The notes: a model not told the origin generated them from the sequence alone. Positions 1-10,342 are shown, counted from the first letter of the stretch. The stretch is 64,000 nucleotides of DNA from Luteibacter mycovicinus (GCF_000745235.1 NZ_JQNL01000001.1:434001-498000), one strand, 5' to 3'. Translations and numbers: made by a program.

Positions 1-76
1 TGTTCCGCCATCGGTCGCCACAATAACTTGCCGACTCGTGCAAACTAGCGCCCCCGACCACCCCGCCCTGGATGTC

Positions 77-736
77 ATGCGTCCGATCCGCACCCTGGCC
101 AGCCTGCTCAGCGTCACCCTGGCCACCGCCGCGGGTGCCGAGCCCGTGGCCGTGCCGCGAAGTGACAAGACACTCGTCGAGATCGTCAACGCGACCATGG
201 GCACCCTGCCGAACGCCGTCGACGCCCTGTCGCGCAAATTGCCCGGCGGCCTGCACGCCACCGCCGATGCGCCGCCGCAGATCGTCCGCAGCCAGCCCTT
301 CGTGACCCGCGACGGTTACCGCGTCAGCGCCTTCGAGGCACGTGGTTTCAACGAGGGCGGCGACGTGCCGATGGTCCGCTTCACGTCGATCCAGCTCGAG
401 CAGCGTCCCTGCTTCGCCCATGCCGAGGTGGCCGGAAGTTTTCATGCCACGGCGTCGGAAACGAACCTGCCGACGGCGCCATCGATGCTTCCCAACCGGT
501 ACACCGTGCTGCAGATGCCCTGGGGACGGCTGTCCTTCGGGACATCGCAGGAAAGCGGCGGCTGCGTCATCGCCATCGTCGGCGACGCGACGGGCGGCGC
601 CATGGGTACGCGCATGCCGCTGCCGCTGCCGCAGCCGACGAGCATGCCCGGCATGCCCGACCTGCGGCGCACGTGGCCGATGCCGGCCGACGCCTACCCT
701 CCCGATACGGCGGTGCCGGTCGAAGGCAGCAACTGA
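77..736 (+). CDS. Secreted protein of unknown function
   Basis: A 219-residue protein that I do not recognise. From the ATG at 77 it opens with a Sec-type signal peptide: an Arg-containing n-region, a Leu/Ala-rich core and an AGA-EP cleavage-like site near residue 21. This start is preferred over the in-frame GTG at 38, which would put 13 polar residues before the signal. The mature part has two well separated Cys residues (PCFAHAE and GGCVIA) that could form a disulfide, and a Pro/Met-rich C-terminus. It is convergent with the PAS-GGDEF-EAL gene, and the two coding ends overlap by 43 bp. A periplasmic or outer-membrane-associated location is inferred from the signal only. Confidence 0.7.
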   Translation: MRPIRTLASLLSVTLATAAGAEPVAVPRSDKTLVEIVNATMGTLPNAVDALSRKLPGGLHATADAPPQIVRSQPFVTRDGYRVSAFEARGFNEGGDVPMVRFTSIQLEQRPCFAHAEVAGSFHATASETNLPTAPSMLPNRYTVLQMPWGRLSFGTSQESGGCVIAIVGDATGGAMGTRMPLPLPQPTSMPGMPDLRRTWPMPADAYPPDTAVPVEGSN

Positions 737-2370
737 GCCACGCGTTCGATGCGATCTTCGGGCACGCCCGGGGAAAACAGATAACCCTGCAGCTCGTCGC
801 ACCCCGCCTCGCAGAGGAAGGCCCGCTGCTGTTCGGTTTCCACGCCCTCGGCGACCACGGATAACCCGAGCGCCGCGCCGAGGTTGGACACCGCACGCAC
901 GATGGCGGCCGAGTCTTCCGCCGTCGGCGCCATCTGCACGAACGAGCGGTCGATCTTGACCTTGTCGACGTCGAGGTCCTTCAGCAGCGTCAGGCTGGAA
1001 TAGCCGGTGCCGAAGTCGTCCAGCGAGACACGCACGCCGACCTGGCGCAGTTGCTTGAGAAGGCGCACCGCCATGCCATCCGCATTGACGATGGCCGTCT
1101 CCGTGATTTCGAGCTCGAGACGGCTCGGTGGCAGACCGGTCCTCTTCAGCACACCCAGCACCATGTCGGCAAAACCGTCGTCGCGCAACTGCACGGCGCT
1201 GACGTTTACCGCGACGAAGAGGTCGTCCACCCCCACTACGCGCGCGCACGCCGTACGCAGCACCCACTCGCCCAGCCGGTCGATCAACCCGGTTTCCTCG
1301 GCTACGGGAATGAACTGCACCGGCGGTATCACACCCAGACGCGGATGCCGCCAGCGCGCCAGTGCTTCCAGACCGATGATCTTGCCGTCGCTCGCACGCA
1401 CGATCGGCTGGTAGTGGCAGCTGAGGCCTTCGCCCGTGACCAGCGCGTCGTCGAGCAACCGCTCCACGTCGCGGCGATGGGCCAGTGCCGCATCGAGCTC
1501 ATCGTTGTAAAGCACATACCGGTTGCGCCGCTTCTTCGCTTCGTACAGCGCACTGTCCGCCTTGCGCGCCAGTTCGCCGCCGGCGACGGCGCTCGCGTCG
1601 GCGGTGATGACACCCACCGAGGTACCGACGAACGCCGTGGTCGACAGCACGCCAAAGGGCCTGGCCGCCAGTTTGACGAAGCTTGCGGCCATCGTCTCCG
1701 CATCGAAGTCGTCCCGTTCCTCCACGAGCACGGCAAACTCATCGCCGCCGATACGTGCGACCGTATCGGCCGCATCGACCACCTCACGCAGACGCTTGCC
1801 GAACTGGATCAGCAGCTCGTCGCCGGCGAGGTGGCCCCAGGTGTCGTTGACCTTCTTGAACCCGTCGAGGTCGAGGTAGAACAACACCGAACGCGCGCCA
1901 CCCGAAGCCGCTTTCGCGATGGCGGATTCGATGCGGCTGAACAGCGCCGTGCGATTGGACAAACCGGTCAGCGCGTCGTGGCAGGCCAGCCAGCGCACAT
2001 AGGCTTCGGATTCACGCAGATCGCTGATGTCGGTCACCGAGGCGAGGACATGCGGCTCACCGTCCAGATCGATGCAGGTCTTGCGGGTGATCAGCGTGCG
2101 CACTCTCCCGTGCGGGTCGGTCACCGATTCTTCCGACTCGACCACCTCGTGGCTGCGCAGTACCGACTCGTCCCCCGCGGCCATGCGCGCCGCCTGCTCC
2201 GGCGGAAACAGTTCATCGTCGGTCCGGCCGATGACATCATCGACGCTCAGACCGAAATAGGTGCAACCCATGCGGTTGACCAGTACCCAGCGATGTTCGG
2301 CATCGCGCACGAACATCGCCGTGGGCATCAATTCAAGCACGGTCGACCAGCCCGCCAGATCGTATTGCAC
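694..2370 (-). CDS. PAS-GGDEF-EAL c-di-GMP turnover protein
   Basis: A 558-residue cytosolic signalling protein. An N-terminal PAS domain (about residues 1-118) is followed by a diguanylate cyclase domain with intact GGDEF at 208-212 and an EAL phosphodiesterase domain with intact EAL at 335-337. The loop-6 motif DDFGTGYSS lies at 451-459 and there is an NVSA element near 389, so both activities look possible. The residues upstream of GGDEF read DAAD where an RxxD inhibitory site would sit, so product inhibition through the I-site is probably absent. No membrane segment is seen. The substrate roles (GTP to c-di-GMP, c-di-GMP to pGpG) come from the families; the ligand of the PAS domain is unknown. 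Confidence 0.93.
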   Translation of the reverse strand: MQYDLAGWSTVLELMPTAMFVRDAEHRWVLVNRMGCTYFGLSVDDVIGRTDDELFPPEQAARMAAGDESVLRSHEVVESEESVTDPHGRVRTLITRKTCIDLDGEPHVLASVTDISDLRESEAYVRWLACHDALTGLSNRTALFSRIESAIAKAASGGARSVLFYLDLDGFKKVNDTWGHLAGDELLIQFGKRLREVVDAADTVARIGGDEFAVLVEERDDFDAETMAASFVKLAARPFGVLSTTAFVGTSVGVITADASAVAGGELARKADSALYEAKKRRNRYVLYNDELDAALAHRRDVERLLDDALVTGEGLSCHYQPIVRASDGKIIGLEALARWRHPRLGVIPPVQFIPVAEETGLIDRLGEWVLRTACARVVGVDDLFVAVNVSAVQLRDDGFADMVLGVLKRTGLPPSRLELEITETAIVNADGMAVRLLKQLRQVGVRVSLDDFGTGYSSLTLLKDLDVDKVKIDRSFVQMAPTAEDSAAIVRAVSNLGAALGLSVVAEGVETEQQRAFLCEAGCDELQGYLFSPGVPEDRIERVAQLLPSTGTAVSGG

Positions 2371-2451
2371 CGATTCCCCTCCCGATGAGCACGTGGACGA
2401 AAAATGAGACGCCGTCCGTGATGCCGGTGTGTCGGGAACCTCAGGACGCCT

Positions 2452-4722
2452 TCAGGGGCGCTTCGTCAGCGGCCGCAGCGATTCGAACTTGCGCTGGTAC
2501 TCGTCCGTGACCTGTTTGGCCTCGTCACCGTTGGTGATGACGCGCGGCGTGATCAGCACGATCAGCTCGGTACGGTCGCGGCTGCGGGTCGTTGAGCCGA
2601 ACAATCGGCCGAAAACGGGTATTCGGTTGAGTCCGGGGATGCCGGTATCGGTGGTCGCATCGTTCTGCTTGATGAGGCCACCGAGCAAGACCGTCTGGCC
2701 GCTCTGCACGGCGACCTGGGTGGCGACCTCGCGTTGCTGGATGGGGAAGTTGCCCGTCGTGGTGTCGACCACGCCTGGCGAACTCACGACCTGGTTCACG
2801 TTGAGGTAGACCAGGCCACCGGGATTGACGCGCGGTCGCACATTGAGGATCACGCCGGTGTCCTTGTACTCGACCTGGCCGATCGTGTTATCCGTATTGG
2901 CCGTGGTGTTGACGTAGGTCTGCGTGATCGGAATCTGGTCGCCGACCTCGATGTGCGCCTTCTGGTTGTTCAGCACCACCAGCGACGGCGCGGACAGAAC
3001 CTTGGTATTGCCGTTCTGCTCCATCGCATGCAGCGCGACGGAAACGTTGTTGTTGACGAACGAGTAGAAGAAGCTGTCATTGGTCGAGTTGTATGACGCT
3101 CCGCCGTTGCCCAGTGCCCACTGCTGCTTGTTGCCAGGCTGCGTGGGCGACCCGTTGGTGGTACCGACCAGACCCTCCAGATACCACTGCACGCCGAACT
3201 GGAACTCGCCCTTGAGTTCGACCTCGAGAATGCGGGTTTCGATCTGCACTTGCAGCGGCACGGCGTCGAGACGCTTGATCGCCTGCTCGATCTCGGCCCA
3301 TTGCGCGGGACGGCAGCGCACCATGATCTGGTTGTTGGCGTCGACCGAGGTGATGCGCACGCCGTCGTCGGTGGTGGTCGCGGAATGGCTCTTTCCCGCC
3401 CCGCCGTCCGGCGATGACGAGCCGGAGTCGCCGAGGCCGCTCACGGACATCCCGCTGCCGCCGCTACCGCCAGGGCCGTTCGTACCCGATGTACCCGGGC
3501 CGATACCGCTCGTGCCCGTCGACGATGAGCCGCCGTTACCGAACGAACCCGTCGTGCTGCCGAGAGCCGAGCCACCGCGATTGCCCAGATCGCTGTCGCC
3601 GCCGCCGAGCGTGCCCGGGGAAAGGCCCGGCCCGACCCTGCCACCGCGGTCGCCGGAGCCACCGCCCTTCGCACCGCCGCCGTAGATGTCCGAAAGATAG
3701 TCCGCCATGTCGGAGGCTTGCACGTTGCGCACGTCGTACACGTAGAGCTGCGGTTCGTTGCCGCCGCCGTGATCGATGCGATCGATCCAGCTGCGCACTT
3801 CGTCGAGGTATGCGGGCTGCGGACTGATCACCACCAGCGAATTGGTGCGCTCGATAGGGATGAAGCGAAGCAGGCCCGCCATGGGCGTGTTGCCTTTCTC
3901 GCCGAAGATCGCATCGAGCTGCGGCTGCAGCTCCTTCACCTGCGCACGCTGCAGACTGAACACGCCCACCGACATGCCACGCAGCCAGTCGACGTCGAAC
4001 GTCGCCACGGTGCGCTGATAGTTGTCGAGCTCGGTGGGCGTGCCCGCCATCACGATGACGTTGCGGGTGGGATCGGCCAGCAGCGTGGCATCGGGCCGTG
4101 CGAACGGTTTGATCAGCTTCTGCATCTCCGTCGCGGAGATGAAGTGCAGCGGGAACAGACGCGCCTGCAATCCGCCGGGCGGTGCGTTGGCGCCGATGCT
4201 CGGCACGAGATTCCCGGCGACGGCATCCTTCGCCGGCATCACGACGTAACGGCCGTTACTGTGCACCAGCGCGTTACCGGTCCACGACAGCAGCGTCTCG
4301 AGGATCGGCAGCGCCTGTTCGGCGGTAACCGGCTGCGAGGTCGAGAAGGACACGTTGCCCTGCACGCCAGGGGTGATCGAATAGTTCTCGTGCAGCAGAT
4401 CGCCGAGGATGGCTTTCACCACGGACTCGACCGGCTGATTCTCGAAATTGAACGTGACCGTGCCGGTGCCCTGGTCGACCGGCTTCGGTGTCGCAAGTCC
4501 TGACGATTTGACGAATTCGCCGGTGCCGGTGGTGATCTGGGGCTGCGAGATCGCCGGTGTCGTCGGGTTGGTCGAGGCAAGGATGCGTGGACCCGGCACC
4601 GGGAGCTCGGTGCCTGCCAGAGCTTCGCGTTGCAGCGCGCCGTCGTCGCGGGGCTGGGGCAGCGTGGAGCAGCCAGCGATAAGCACGGTGGCGACGATCG
4701 AGACAAGCAGATAGGTACGCAT
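2452..4722 (-). CDS. gspD: Type II secretion outer-membrane secretin, lipoprotein type (GspD/XpsD-like), copy 1
   Basis: A 756-residue secretin. The N-terminal signal ends in a lipobox (LIAGC, Cys about residue 18), as in the Xanthomonas XpsD lipoprotein secretins. Next come N0-N3 periplasmic domains (about 90-480), interrupted by a Gly/Ser-rich low-complexity linker (about 345-445), then the secretin barrel core ending in the conserved VPVFGRLFGSTTRS-like and ELIVLITPRVI segments. The family forms the outer-membrane channel through which folded exoproteins leave. It lies immediately downstream of a close paralogue (4793-7138) with long identical protein blocks. No gspE-N genes are in the window, so the inner-membrane machinery must be encoded elsewhere. 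Confidence 0.92.
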   Translation of the reverse strand: MRTYLLVSIVATVLIAGCSTLPQPRDDGALQREALAGTELPVPGPRILASTNPTTPAISQPQITTGTGEFVKSSGLATPKPVDQGTGTVTFNFENQPVESVVKAILGDLLHENYSITPGVQGNVSFSTSQPVTAEQALPILETLLSWTGNALVHSNGRYVVMPAKDAVAGNLVPSIGANAPPGGLQARLFPLHFISATEMQKLIKPFARPDATLLADPTRNVIVMAGTPTELDNYQRTVATFDVDWLRGMSVGVFSLQRAQVKELQPQLDAIFGEKGNTPMAGLLRFIPIERTNSLVVISPQPAYLDEVRSWIDRIDHGGGNEPQLYVYDVRNVQASDMADYLSDIYGGGAKGGGSGDRGGRVGPGLSPGTLGGGDSDLGNRGGSALGSTTGSFGNGGSSSTGTSGIGPGTSGTNGPGGSGGSGMSVSGLGDSGSSSPDGGAGKSHSATTTDDGVRITSVDANNQIMVRCRPAQWAEIEQAIKRLDAVPLQVQIETRILEVELKGEFQFGVQWYLEGLVGTTNGSPTQPGNKQQWALGNGGASYNSTNDSFFYSFVNNNVSVALHAMEQNGNTKVLSAPSLVVLNNQKAHIEVGDQIPITQTYVNTTANTDNTIGQVEYKDTGVILNVRPRVNPGGLVYLNVNQVVSSPGVVDTTTGNFPIQQREVATQVAVQSGQTVLLGGLIKQNDATTDTGIPGLNRIPVFGRLFGSTTRSRDRTELIVLITPRVITNGDEAKQVTDEYQRKFESLRPLTKRP

Positions 4723-4766
4723 GCCTGAAGTCTCGCAGCATCGGATGACAGCGGAAAGCGGATTCG

Positions 4767-4776
4767 CCCCCCCCCC
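4767..4776. repeat. C10 homopolymer upstream of secretin copy 1
   Basis: A run of ten C residues lies in the 70-bp gap between the two secretin genes, about 45 bp upstream of the copy 1 start codon. Tracts of this kind can slip during replication and alter promoter or leader spacing. Phase variation is only a hypothesis here. Confidence 0.6.
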
Positions 4777-4792
4777 GGGTCCGGCACGCTCC

Positions 4793-7138
4793 TCAGGGAT
4801 GCAACGGCACCGTCACCGTCGGCTCCCCGTTCCCCGTCCGTGTCACGCCCGCCGGCTCCGTCGTCGTAGCCGCCTTCCCGCGATAGGGCTGCAGTGACTC
4901 GAACTTCCGCTGGTACTCGTCCGTCACCTGCTTGGCCTCGTCGCCGTTGGTGATCACGCGTGGCGTAATGAGGACGATCAGCTCCGTGCGGTTACGGCTG
5001 CGGGTGGTCGAACCGAACAGCCGGCCGAACACCGGGATGCGGTTCAGCCCCGGAATACCGGTGTCGGTCAGACCTTCGTCCTGCTTGATCAGACCGCCCA
5101 GCAACACGGTCTGCCCGCTCTGCACCGCGACCTGCGTGGCCACTTCACGCTGCTGAATCGGGAAATTGCCGGTCGCGGCGTCCTTCTGACCCGGCGAGCT
5201 CACGACCTGATTGATGTTGAGATAGACGAGGCCACCGGGATTCACACGCGGCCGCACGTTCAGGATCACGCCGGTGTCCTTGTACTCCACCTGGCCGATC
5301 GTGTTATCGGTGTTTGCCGTGGTGTTGACGTAGGTCTGCGTGATGGGGATCTGGTCGCCGACCTGGATGTGCGCCTTCTGGTTGTTCAGCACCACCAGCG
5401 ACGGCGCCGACAAGGTCTTCGTGTTTCCGCTCGTTTCCATAGCCTTCAAAGCCACGGAAAGATTGTTGTTGACGAAGGAGTAGAAGAAGCTCTCGCCACC
5501 GTACGTGTTGCCGCCGTTACCGAGGGCCCACTGCTGCTTGTTGCCCGGCTGGCCGACGGACCCGTTGGTGCCTCCGACAAGACCCTCGAGATACCACTGC
5601 ACACCGAACTGATAGTTGCCGGTCAGCGCCACTTCGAGAATGCGGGTTTCGATCTGCACCTGCAGCGGCACGGCGTCGAGGCGCTTGATCGCCTGCTCGA
5701 TCTCGGTCCATTGCGACGGACGCGCGCGCACCATCAGCTGGTTGTTCGAATCCACCGAGGTGATCCGCACGCCGTCGTCCGTGGTGATCGGTCCGTTGCG
5801 CTGGCGGCGCGACGATTCGTCATCGCCAAGGCCGTTGCCACTGGATCCCATCGAACCGCCGCCACCAAAGCTGGAACCGCTGCCCGAGCCGTACGAGTTG
5901 CCACCCAGCCCGCTCGAGCCATTGTTGAGACTCGAACCGGACGACGAGGTGTTGCCGAAGGTATCCGTGGTACTGCCGAGACCGGAGCCATTACGGTTAC
6001 CGGAATCGCTGTCGCCCCCCAGCGTGCCCGACGAAAGTCCCGGGCCCACCTTGCCGCCGCGATCGCTGGACCCGCCGCCGCTGGAGCCACCGCCGTAGAT
6101 GTCGGAAAGGTAATCGGCCAGATCGGACGCCTGCACGTTGCGCACGTCATAGACGTAGAGCTGCGGCTCGTTGCCACCACCGCGATCGATGCGATCGATC
6201 CAGCTGCGCACTTCGTCGAGATAAGCCGGTTGCGGGCTGATCACCACCAGCGAATTGGTCCGCTCGATGGGGATGAAACGCAGCAGACCGGCCATGGGCG
6301 TATTGCCCTTGTCGCCGAACAGCTTGTCCAGCATGGGCGTGAGGTCCTTGACCTCCGCGCGCTGGAGACTGAAGACGCCCACCGACATGCCGCGCAGCCA
6401 GTCGACATCGAAGGTCGACACGGTGCGCTGGTAGTTATCCAGTTCCGTCGGCGTACCGGCCATGACGATGACGTTGCGCGTCGGATCGGCGAGCAAGGTG
6501 GCATCGGCTCGCGCGAACGGCTTGATGAGCTTCTGCATCTCGGTCGCCGAGATGAAGTGCAGCGGAAACAGCCGCGCCTGCAGACCACCGGCCGGCGCAC
6601 TCGCGCCAAGGCTGGGAACGAGGTTGCCGGCGACGGCATCCTTGGCCGGCATGACCACATAGCGTCCGTTGCTGTGGACCAGCGCGTTACTGGTCCATGA
6701 CAGCAGCGTTTCGAGGATCGGCAGGGCCTGCTCGGCCGTCACCGGCTGCGAGGTCGAGAAGGACACATTGCCCTGCACGCCCGGCGTAATCGAGTAGTTC
6801 TCGTGCAGCAGATCGCCCAGGATGGCTTTCACCACGGACTCGACCGGCTGGTTCTCGAAATTGAAGGTCACCGTGCCGGCACCTTCGGCGACCGGCTTCG
6901 GCCTGGCCAGACCCACCGGCTTGACGAATTCGCCCGTGCCGGTGCTGATCTGCGGCTGGGCGACCGCTGGCGTGGCCGGATTGGTCGACGGAGCGATGCG
7001 GGGCCGCGGCGCGGGCAATTCGGTGCCGGCCAGCGCCTCGCGCTGCAACGATCCATCGTCACGCGGCTGCGGCAGCGACTGGCATCCGGCAAGTGCGACC
7101 GCCAGCGCCGTGGCGCCGATCAGGGGCTTTCTCAGCAT
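4793..7138 (-). CDS. gspD: Type II secretion outer-membrane secretin, lipoprotein type (GspD/XpsD-like), copy 2
   Basis: A 781-residue paralogue of the adjacent secretin with the same architecture: signal with lipobox ALAGC, N-domains, a longer Gly/Ser/Asn-rich linker, secretin core and a C-terminal S-domain-like tail. The ATG at 7138 is chosen because it starts directly at the lipoprotein signal and has a GAGGGAG ribosome-binding site; upstream in-frame codons would add 19 residues before the signal. Much of the protein is identical to copy 1, including the block after VTFNFENQPVESVV, while the linkers and C-termini differ. The pair is transcribed in one direction with a 70-bp gap. It could provide two outer-membrane gates for one T2SS or serve two different systems. 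Confidence 0.92.
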   Translation of the reverse strand: MLRKPLIGATALAVALAGCQSLPQPRDDGSLQREALAGTELPAPRPRIAPSTNPATPAVAQPQISTGTGEFVKPVGLARPKPVAEGAGTVTFNFENQPVESVVKAILGDLLHENYSITPGVQGNVSFSTSQPVTAEQALPILETLLSWTSNALVHSNGRYVVMPAKDAVAGNLVPSLGASAPAGGLQARLFPLHFISATEMQKLIKPFARADATLLADPTRNVIVMAGTPTELDNYQRTVSTFDVDWLRGMSVGVFSLQRAEVKDLTPMLDKLFGDKGNTPMAGLLRFIPIERTNSLVVISPQPAYLDEVRSWIDRIDRGGGNEPQLYVYDVRNVQASDLADYLSDIYGGGSSGGGSSDRGGKVGPGLSSGTLGGDSDSGNRNGSGLGSTTDTFGNTSSSGSSLNNGSSGLGGNSYGSGSGSSFGGGGSMGSSGNGLGDDESSRRQRNGPITTDDGVRITSVDSNNQLMVRARPSQWTEIEQAIKRLDAVPLQVQIETRILEVALTGNYQFGVQWYLEGLVGGTNGSVGQPGNKQQWALGNGGNTYGGESFFYSFVNNNLSVALKAMETSGNTKTLSAPSLVVLNNQKAHIQVGDQIPITQTYVNTTANTDNTIGQVEYKDTGVILNVRPRVNPGGLVYLNINQVVSSPGQKDAATGNFPIQQREVATQVAVQSGQTVLLGGLIKQDEGLTDTGIPGLNRIPVFGRLFGSTTRSRNRTELIVLITPRVITNGDEAKQVTDEYQRKFESLQPYRGKAATTTEPAGVTRTGNGEPTVTVPLHP

Positions 7139-7289
7139 GGAACAACGTACTCCCTCGTTGGACGCGGCGCGCAGCACCGACCCCTGGTGCTGCACTTATT
7201 CCGCCAACTCTAAAGGGAGCATCCTACAAAGCGCCAGCGTTCCCCTACAGACCCGTGACGCCGGTCCGCTCAAAAGCCTCGCTCGGGGC

Positions 7290-7320
7290 GCGGAAACCCC
7301 CATGGCGCGGGGGCTTCCGC
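7290..7320 (-). terminator. Candidate terminator after gnd
   Basis: A 12-bp stem (7290-7301 with 7309-7320, one mismatch, GC-rich) lies just downstream of the gnd stop codon on the minus strand. A short CTTTT run follows only after another 15 or so bases, so the U-tract is weak. Confidence 0.4.
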
Positions 7321-7334
7321 CTTGAACGCGTCGT

Positions 7335-8750
7335 TCAGCCTTCGGCCCACTCCGCGTGAAAACTCCCTTTCTCGTCCACACGCTCGAAGGTGTGAGCACC
7401 GAAGAAGTCACGCTGAGCCTGAATGAGGTTCGCCGGAAGCGTTTCGGCCCTGTAACTGTCGTAGTAGGCCACCGCGGCCGAGAAGCCCGGCACCGGCACG
7501 CCGACACGCACCGCTTCGCCGACGACCTCGCGCAGTGCGACCTGATACTGCTGCGCGATGTCCTTGAAATACGGATCGAGCAGGAGGTTCCTCAGTGCCT
7601 TGTCGGTCTTGTACGCGTCGGTGATCTTCTGCAGGAAGCGCGCACGGATGATGCAACCGGCGCGGAAAATCTTCGCGATGGCGCCGTAGTCGAGGTTCCA
7701 CTCGTTCTCGTCCGACGCGGCGCGCAGCTGGGCGAAGCCCTGCGCATACGAGATAATCTTGCTCAGGTACAGTGCACGGCGCACGGATTCGATAAACGCC
7801 TTGCGATCCCCACTGAATTTTTCCGCCTCCGGGCCCGCCAGCTGCTTGCTCGCCGCGACACGCTCCTCCTTCATCGAGGAAAGCACGCGTGCGAATACCG
7901 ACTCGGTGATCAGCGTCAGCGGCACGCCGAGATCCAGCGCACTCTGACTGGTCCACTTGCCGGTGCCCTTCTGCGCGGCGCGATCCAGAATCACGTCGAC
8001 CAGCCGCTTGTCGGTCTTGTCGTCTTTCCGGGTGAAGATCTTCGAGGTGATCTCGATCAGGAAACTGTCGAGCTCGCCCTCGTTCCATTCACGGTAGACA
8101 TCGGCCAGTTCGTCGTTGGACAAGCCGAGCACATGCTTGAGTACCGCGTAGCTCTCGGCGATCAGCTGCATGTCGCCGTACTCGATGCCGTTGTGCACCA
8201 TCTTGACGTAGTGCCCGGCACCGCCCGGGCCGATGTAGATCACGCAGGGCTCGCCGTCCGGCGCCTTGGCGGCGATCTCGGTGAGAATCGGGGACACCAG
8301 GTCATAGGCCTCACGCGGGCCGCCCGGCATGATCGACGGGCCTTTCAGCGCGCCCTCCTCGCCGCCGGAGACGCCGGTGCCGATGAAGTGCAGACCGTCC
8401 TTCGCCAGCTCTTCGCCGCGGCGCACCGTGTCCTTATAGAAGGTGTTGCCGCCGTCGATGAGAATGTCGCCCTTGTCCAGCAAGGGTCGCAGCTGCTCGA
8501 TCACCGCATCGGTACCCTTGCCAGCCTGGACCATCAGCAGGATGCGTCGAGGCTTCTCCAGCGAATCGACGAACTCTTCGAGACTGTACGTCGGCACGAG
8601 CTGCTTACCCTCGCTCTCGGCCATGACGTCGTCCGTCTTCTCTTTGGATCGATTGAAGATGGACACCGCGTGGCCGCGGCTCTCAATGTTCCAGGCGAGG
8701 TTGCGGCCCATGACGGCCATACCGATCACGCCGATCTTCTGTTTGCTCAC
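7335..8750 (-). CDS. gnd: 6-phosphogluconate dehydrogenase, decarboxylating (NADP-type, dimeric form)
   Basis: A 471-residue enzyme of the oxidative pentose phosphate pathway that converts 6-phosphogluconate to ribulose 5-phosphate and CO2. It has an N-terminal Rossmann start ([14 protein letters not shown]), the substrate signature [12 protein letters not shown], the [12 protein letters not shown] segment and the helical [13 protein letters not shown] motif with the catalytic Lys. The length matches the long, dimeric family. The start is a GTG at 8750: GGAG lies nine bases upstream and the protein begins SKQKIGVIG. Longer in-frame readings add over 300 residues antisense to the CoA-transferase gene and are rejected. 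It stands alone, divergent from the CoA-transferase pair. Confidence 0.96.
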   Translation of the reverse strand: MSKQKIGVIGMAVMGRNLAWNIESRGHAVSIFNRSKEKTDDVMAESEGKQLVPTYSLEEFVDSLEKPRRILLMVQAGKGTDAVIEQLRPLLDKGDILIDGGNTFYKDTVRRGEELAKDGLHFIGTGVSGGEEGALKGPSIMPGGPREAYDLVSPILTEIAAKAPDGEPCVIYIGPGGAGHYVKMVHNGIEYGDMQLIAESYAVLKHVLGLSNDELADVYREWNEGELDSFLIEITSKIFTRKDDKTDKRLVDVILDRAAQKGTGKWTSQSALDLGVPLTLITESVFARVLSSMKEERVAASKQLAGPEAEKFSGDRKAFIESVRRALYLSKIISYAQGFAQLRAASDENEWNLDYGAIAKIFRAGCIIRARFLQKITDAYKTDKALRNLLLDPYFKDIAQQYQVALREVVGEAVRVGVPVPGFSAAVAYYDSYRAETLPANLIQAQRDFFGAHTFERVDEKGSFHAEWAEG

Positions 8751-8966
8751 GTCGGAATACTCCAGGCTCGGGTTCACAGGAAAACTGGGGGCGCACCGTA
8801 AGCCATCAAAGCGCCCGATCCTCGCGGGTTCTTGCACGATCCGATGGTGGCGTCCGCCCCGGCACCCTTGGGAGATTGACCCCCTCGCGTACCACGGAAC
8901 GTGACGACCCTCGGCTATGATGGGCGGCGAACCGGCGGCGGGCCCGACCGGATGGACTCGACACGC

Positions 8967-9686
8967 ATGAACCAGGTGAAGTCGCCTTCCCGCGACAAAC
9001 GCGTCGCCACCGCCGCCGAGGCGCTGGCCGGCCTCGTGGCCGATGGACAGATCATCGCCGTGGGTGGCTTCGGCCTCTGCGGCATTCCCGAACTGCTGAT
9101 CGAGGCGCTGCGCGATTCCGGCGTCAAAGGCCTGACCGCCGTTTCCAACAACGCCGGCATCGACGGCGTGGGGCTGGGCTTGTTGCTGGAGACCCGGCAG
9201 ATCCGCAAGATGGTTTCGTCCTACGTGGGCGAGAACAAGGAATTCGAGCGCCAGTATCTGGCCGGCGAGCTGGAAGTCGATTTCACCCCGCAGGGCACGC
9301 TGGCCGAGAAGCTTCGCGCCGGCGGCGCCGGCATCCCCGCGTTCTTCACCCGCACCGGCTACGGCACCCAGGTGGCCGAGGGCAAGGAGACCCGCGAGTT
9401 CGACGGCAACATGTACGTGATGGAGCGCTCGATCGTCGCCGACGTCGCGCTGGTCAAGGCGTGGAAAGCGGACCCGTCGGGCAACCTCGTCTATCGCAAG
9501 ACCGCGCGCAACTTCAATCCGATGGCCGCCACGGCCGGCAAGGTCTGCATCGCCGAGGTCGAGATCATGGTCGAGGTCGGCGAACTCGACCCGGACCAGA
9601 TCCACACGCCGGGCATCTACGTAGATCGCATCGTGCACAACCCCGCGCCGTCCAAGCGCATCGAACAGCGCACCGTGCGCGCCTGA
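8967..9686 (+). CDS. scoA: 3-oxoacid CoA-transferase, subunit A
   Basis: A 239-residue alpha subunit of a family I CoA-transferase. The [10 protein letters not shown] segment near the N-terminus, the SNNAG motif and the GRAGG-like [15 protein letters not shown] stretch are characteristic. With subunit B it moves CoA between succinyl-CoA and a 3-oxoacid such as acetoacetate (ketone-body and short-chain acid use); the exact acid cannot be read from sequence. Starts at 8952 and 8967 are both possible. The latter gives the usual family N-terminus, but neither has a clear Shine-Dalgarno. Its partner begins 10 bp downstream, so the two are co-transcribed. Confidence 0.93.
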   Translation: MNQVKSPSRDKRVATAAEALAGLVADGQIIAVGGFGLCGIPELLIEALRDSGVKGLTAVSNNAGIDGVGLGLLLETRQIRKMVSSYVGENKEFERQYLAGELEVDFTPQGTLAEKLRAGGAGIPAFFTRTGYGTQVAEGKETREFDGNMYVMERSIVADVALVKAWKADPSGNLVYRKTARNFNPMAATAGKVCIAEVEIMVEVGELDPDQIHTPGIYVDRIVHNPAPSKRIEQRTVRA

Positions 9687-9696
9687 GGAGAACACC

Positions 9697-10335
9697 ATGG
9701 CCTGGACCCGCGAACAGATGGCGCAGCGCGCCGCCCTGGAACTCTCTGACGGCGACTACGTCAACCTTGGTATCGGCTTGCCGACCCTGGTCGCCAACCA
9801 CCTGCCCGATGGCGTCGACGTCTGGCTGCAATCGGAAAACGGCCTGCTCGGCATCGGTCCGTTTCCGACCGAAGACGAAGTCGACGCCGACCTGATCAAC
9901 GCCGGCAAGCAGACCGTCACCGCCCGGCCGGGCGCGTCGTACTTCTCCAGCGCCGACTCCTTCGCGATGATTCGCGGCGGCCACGTCGACATCTCCATTC
10001 TCGGCGCGATGCAGGTCACTGCCGAGGGCGATATCGCCAACTGGATGGTGCCCGGCAAGATGGTCAAGGGCATGGGCGGCGCGATGGACCTGGTCGCCGG
10101 CGTCAAGCGCGTCGTCGTCGTGATGGAGCACACCGCGAAGGACGGCACCCCGAAGATCCTCACCGAGTGCTCGCTGCCGCTGACCGGCAAGGGCGTGGTC
10201 GACCGGATCATCACCGACCTGGCCGTGTTCGATGTCACCCCGGACGGGCTCGCGTTGATCGAGCTGGCTCCGGGTGTGGACGAGGCGAAGATCCGGGCGA
10301 CGACGGAGTGCGATTTCGTGTCGCGGGTGGGGTAG
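9697..10335 (+). CDS. scoB: 3-oxoacid CoA-transferase, subunit B
   Basis: A 212-residue beta subunit of the CoA-transferase. The SENG motif supplies the active-site Glu that forms the enzyme-CoA thioester, within the typical [11 protein letters not shown] and [12 protein letters not shown] context, followed by the [14 protein letters not shown] and [18 protein letters not shown] blocks. A strong GGAG ribosome-binding site precedes the ATG, 10 bp after the subunit A stop. A cluster of REP elements starts directly after the stop codon, as is common at operon ends. Confidence 0.95.
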   Translation: MAWTREQMAQRAALELSDGDYVNLGIGLPTLVANHLPDGVDVWLQSENGLLGIGPFPTEDEVDADLINAGKQTVTARPGASYFSSADSFAMIRGGHVDISILGAMQVTAEGDIANWMVPGKMVKGMGGAMDLVAGVKRVVVVMEHTAKDGTPKILTECSLPLTGKGVVDRIITDLAVFDVTPDGLALIELAPGVDEAKIRATTECDFVSRVG

Positions 10336-10342
10336 AAGAGCT

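Noticed and set aside
3441..3685. Pro- and Ala-rich open frames antisense to the secretin linkers
   Set aside because: They mirror the Gly/Ser-rich linker of the secretin and recur in the second copy for the same reason.
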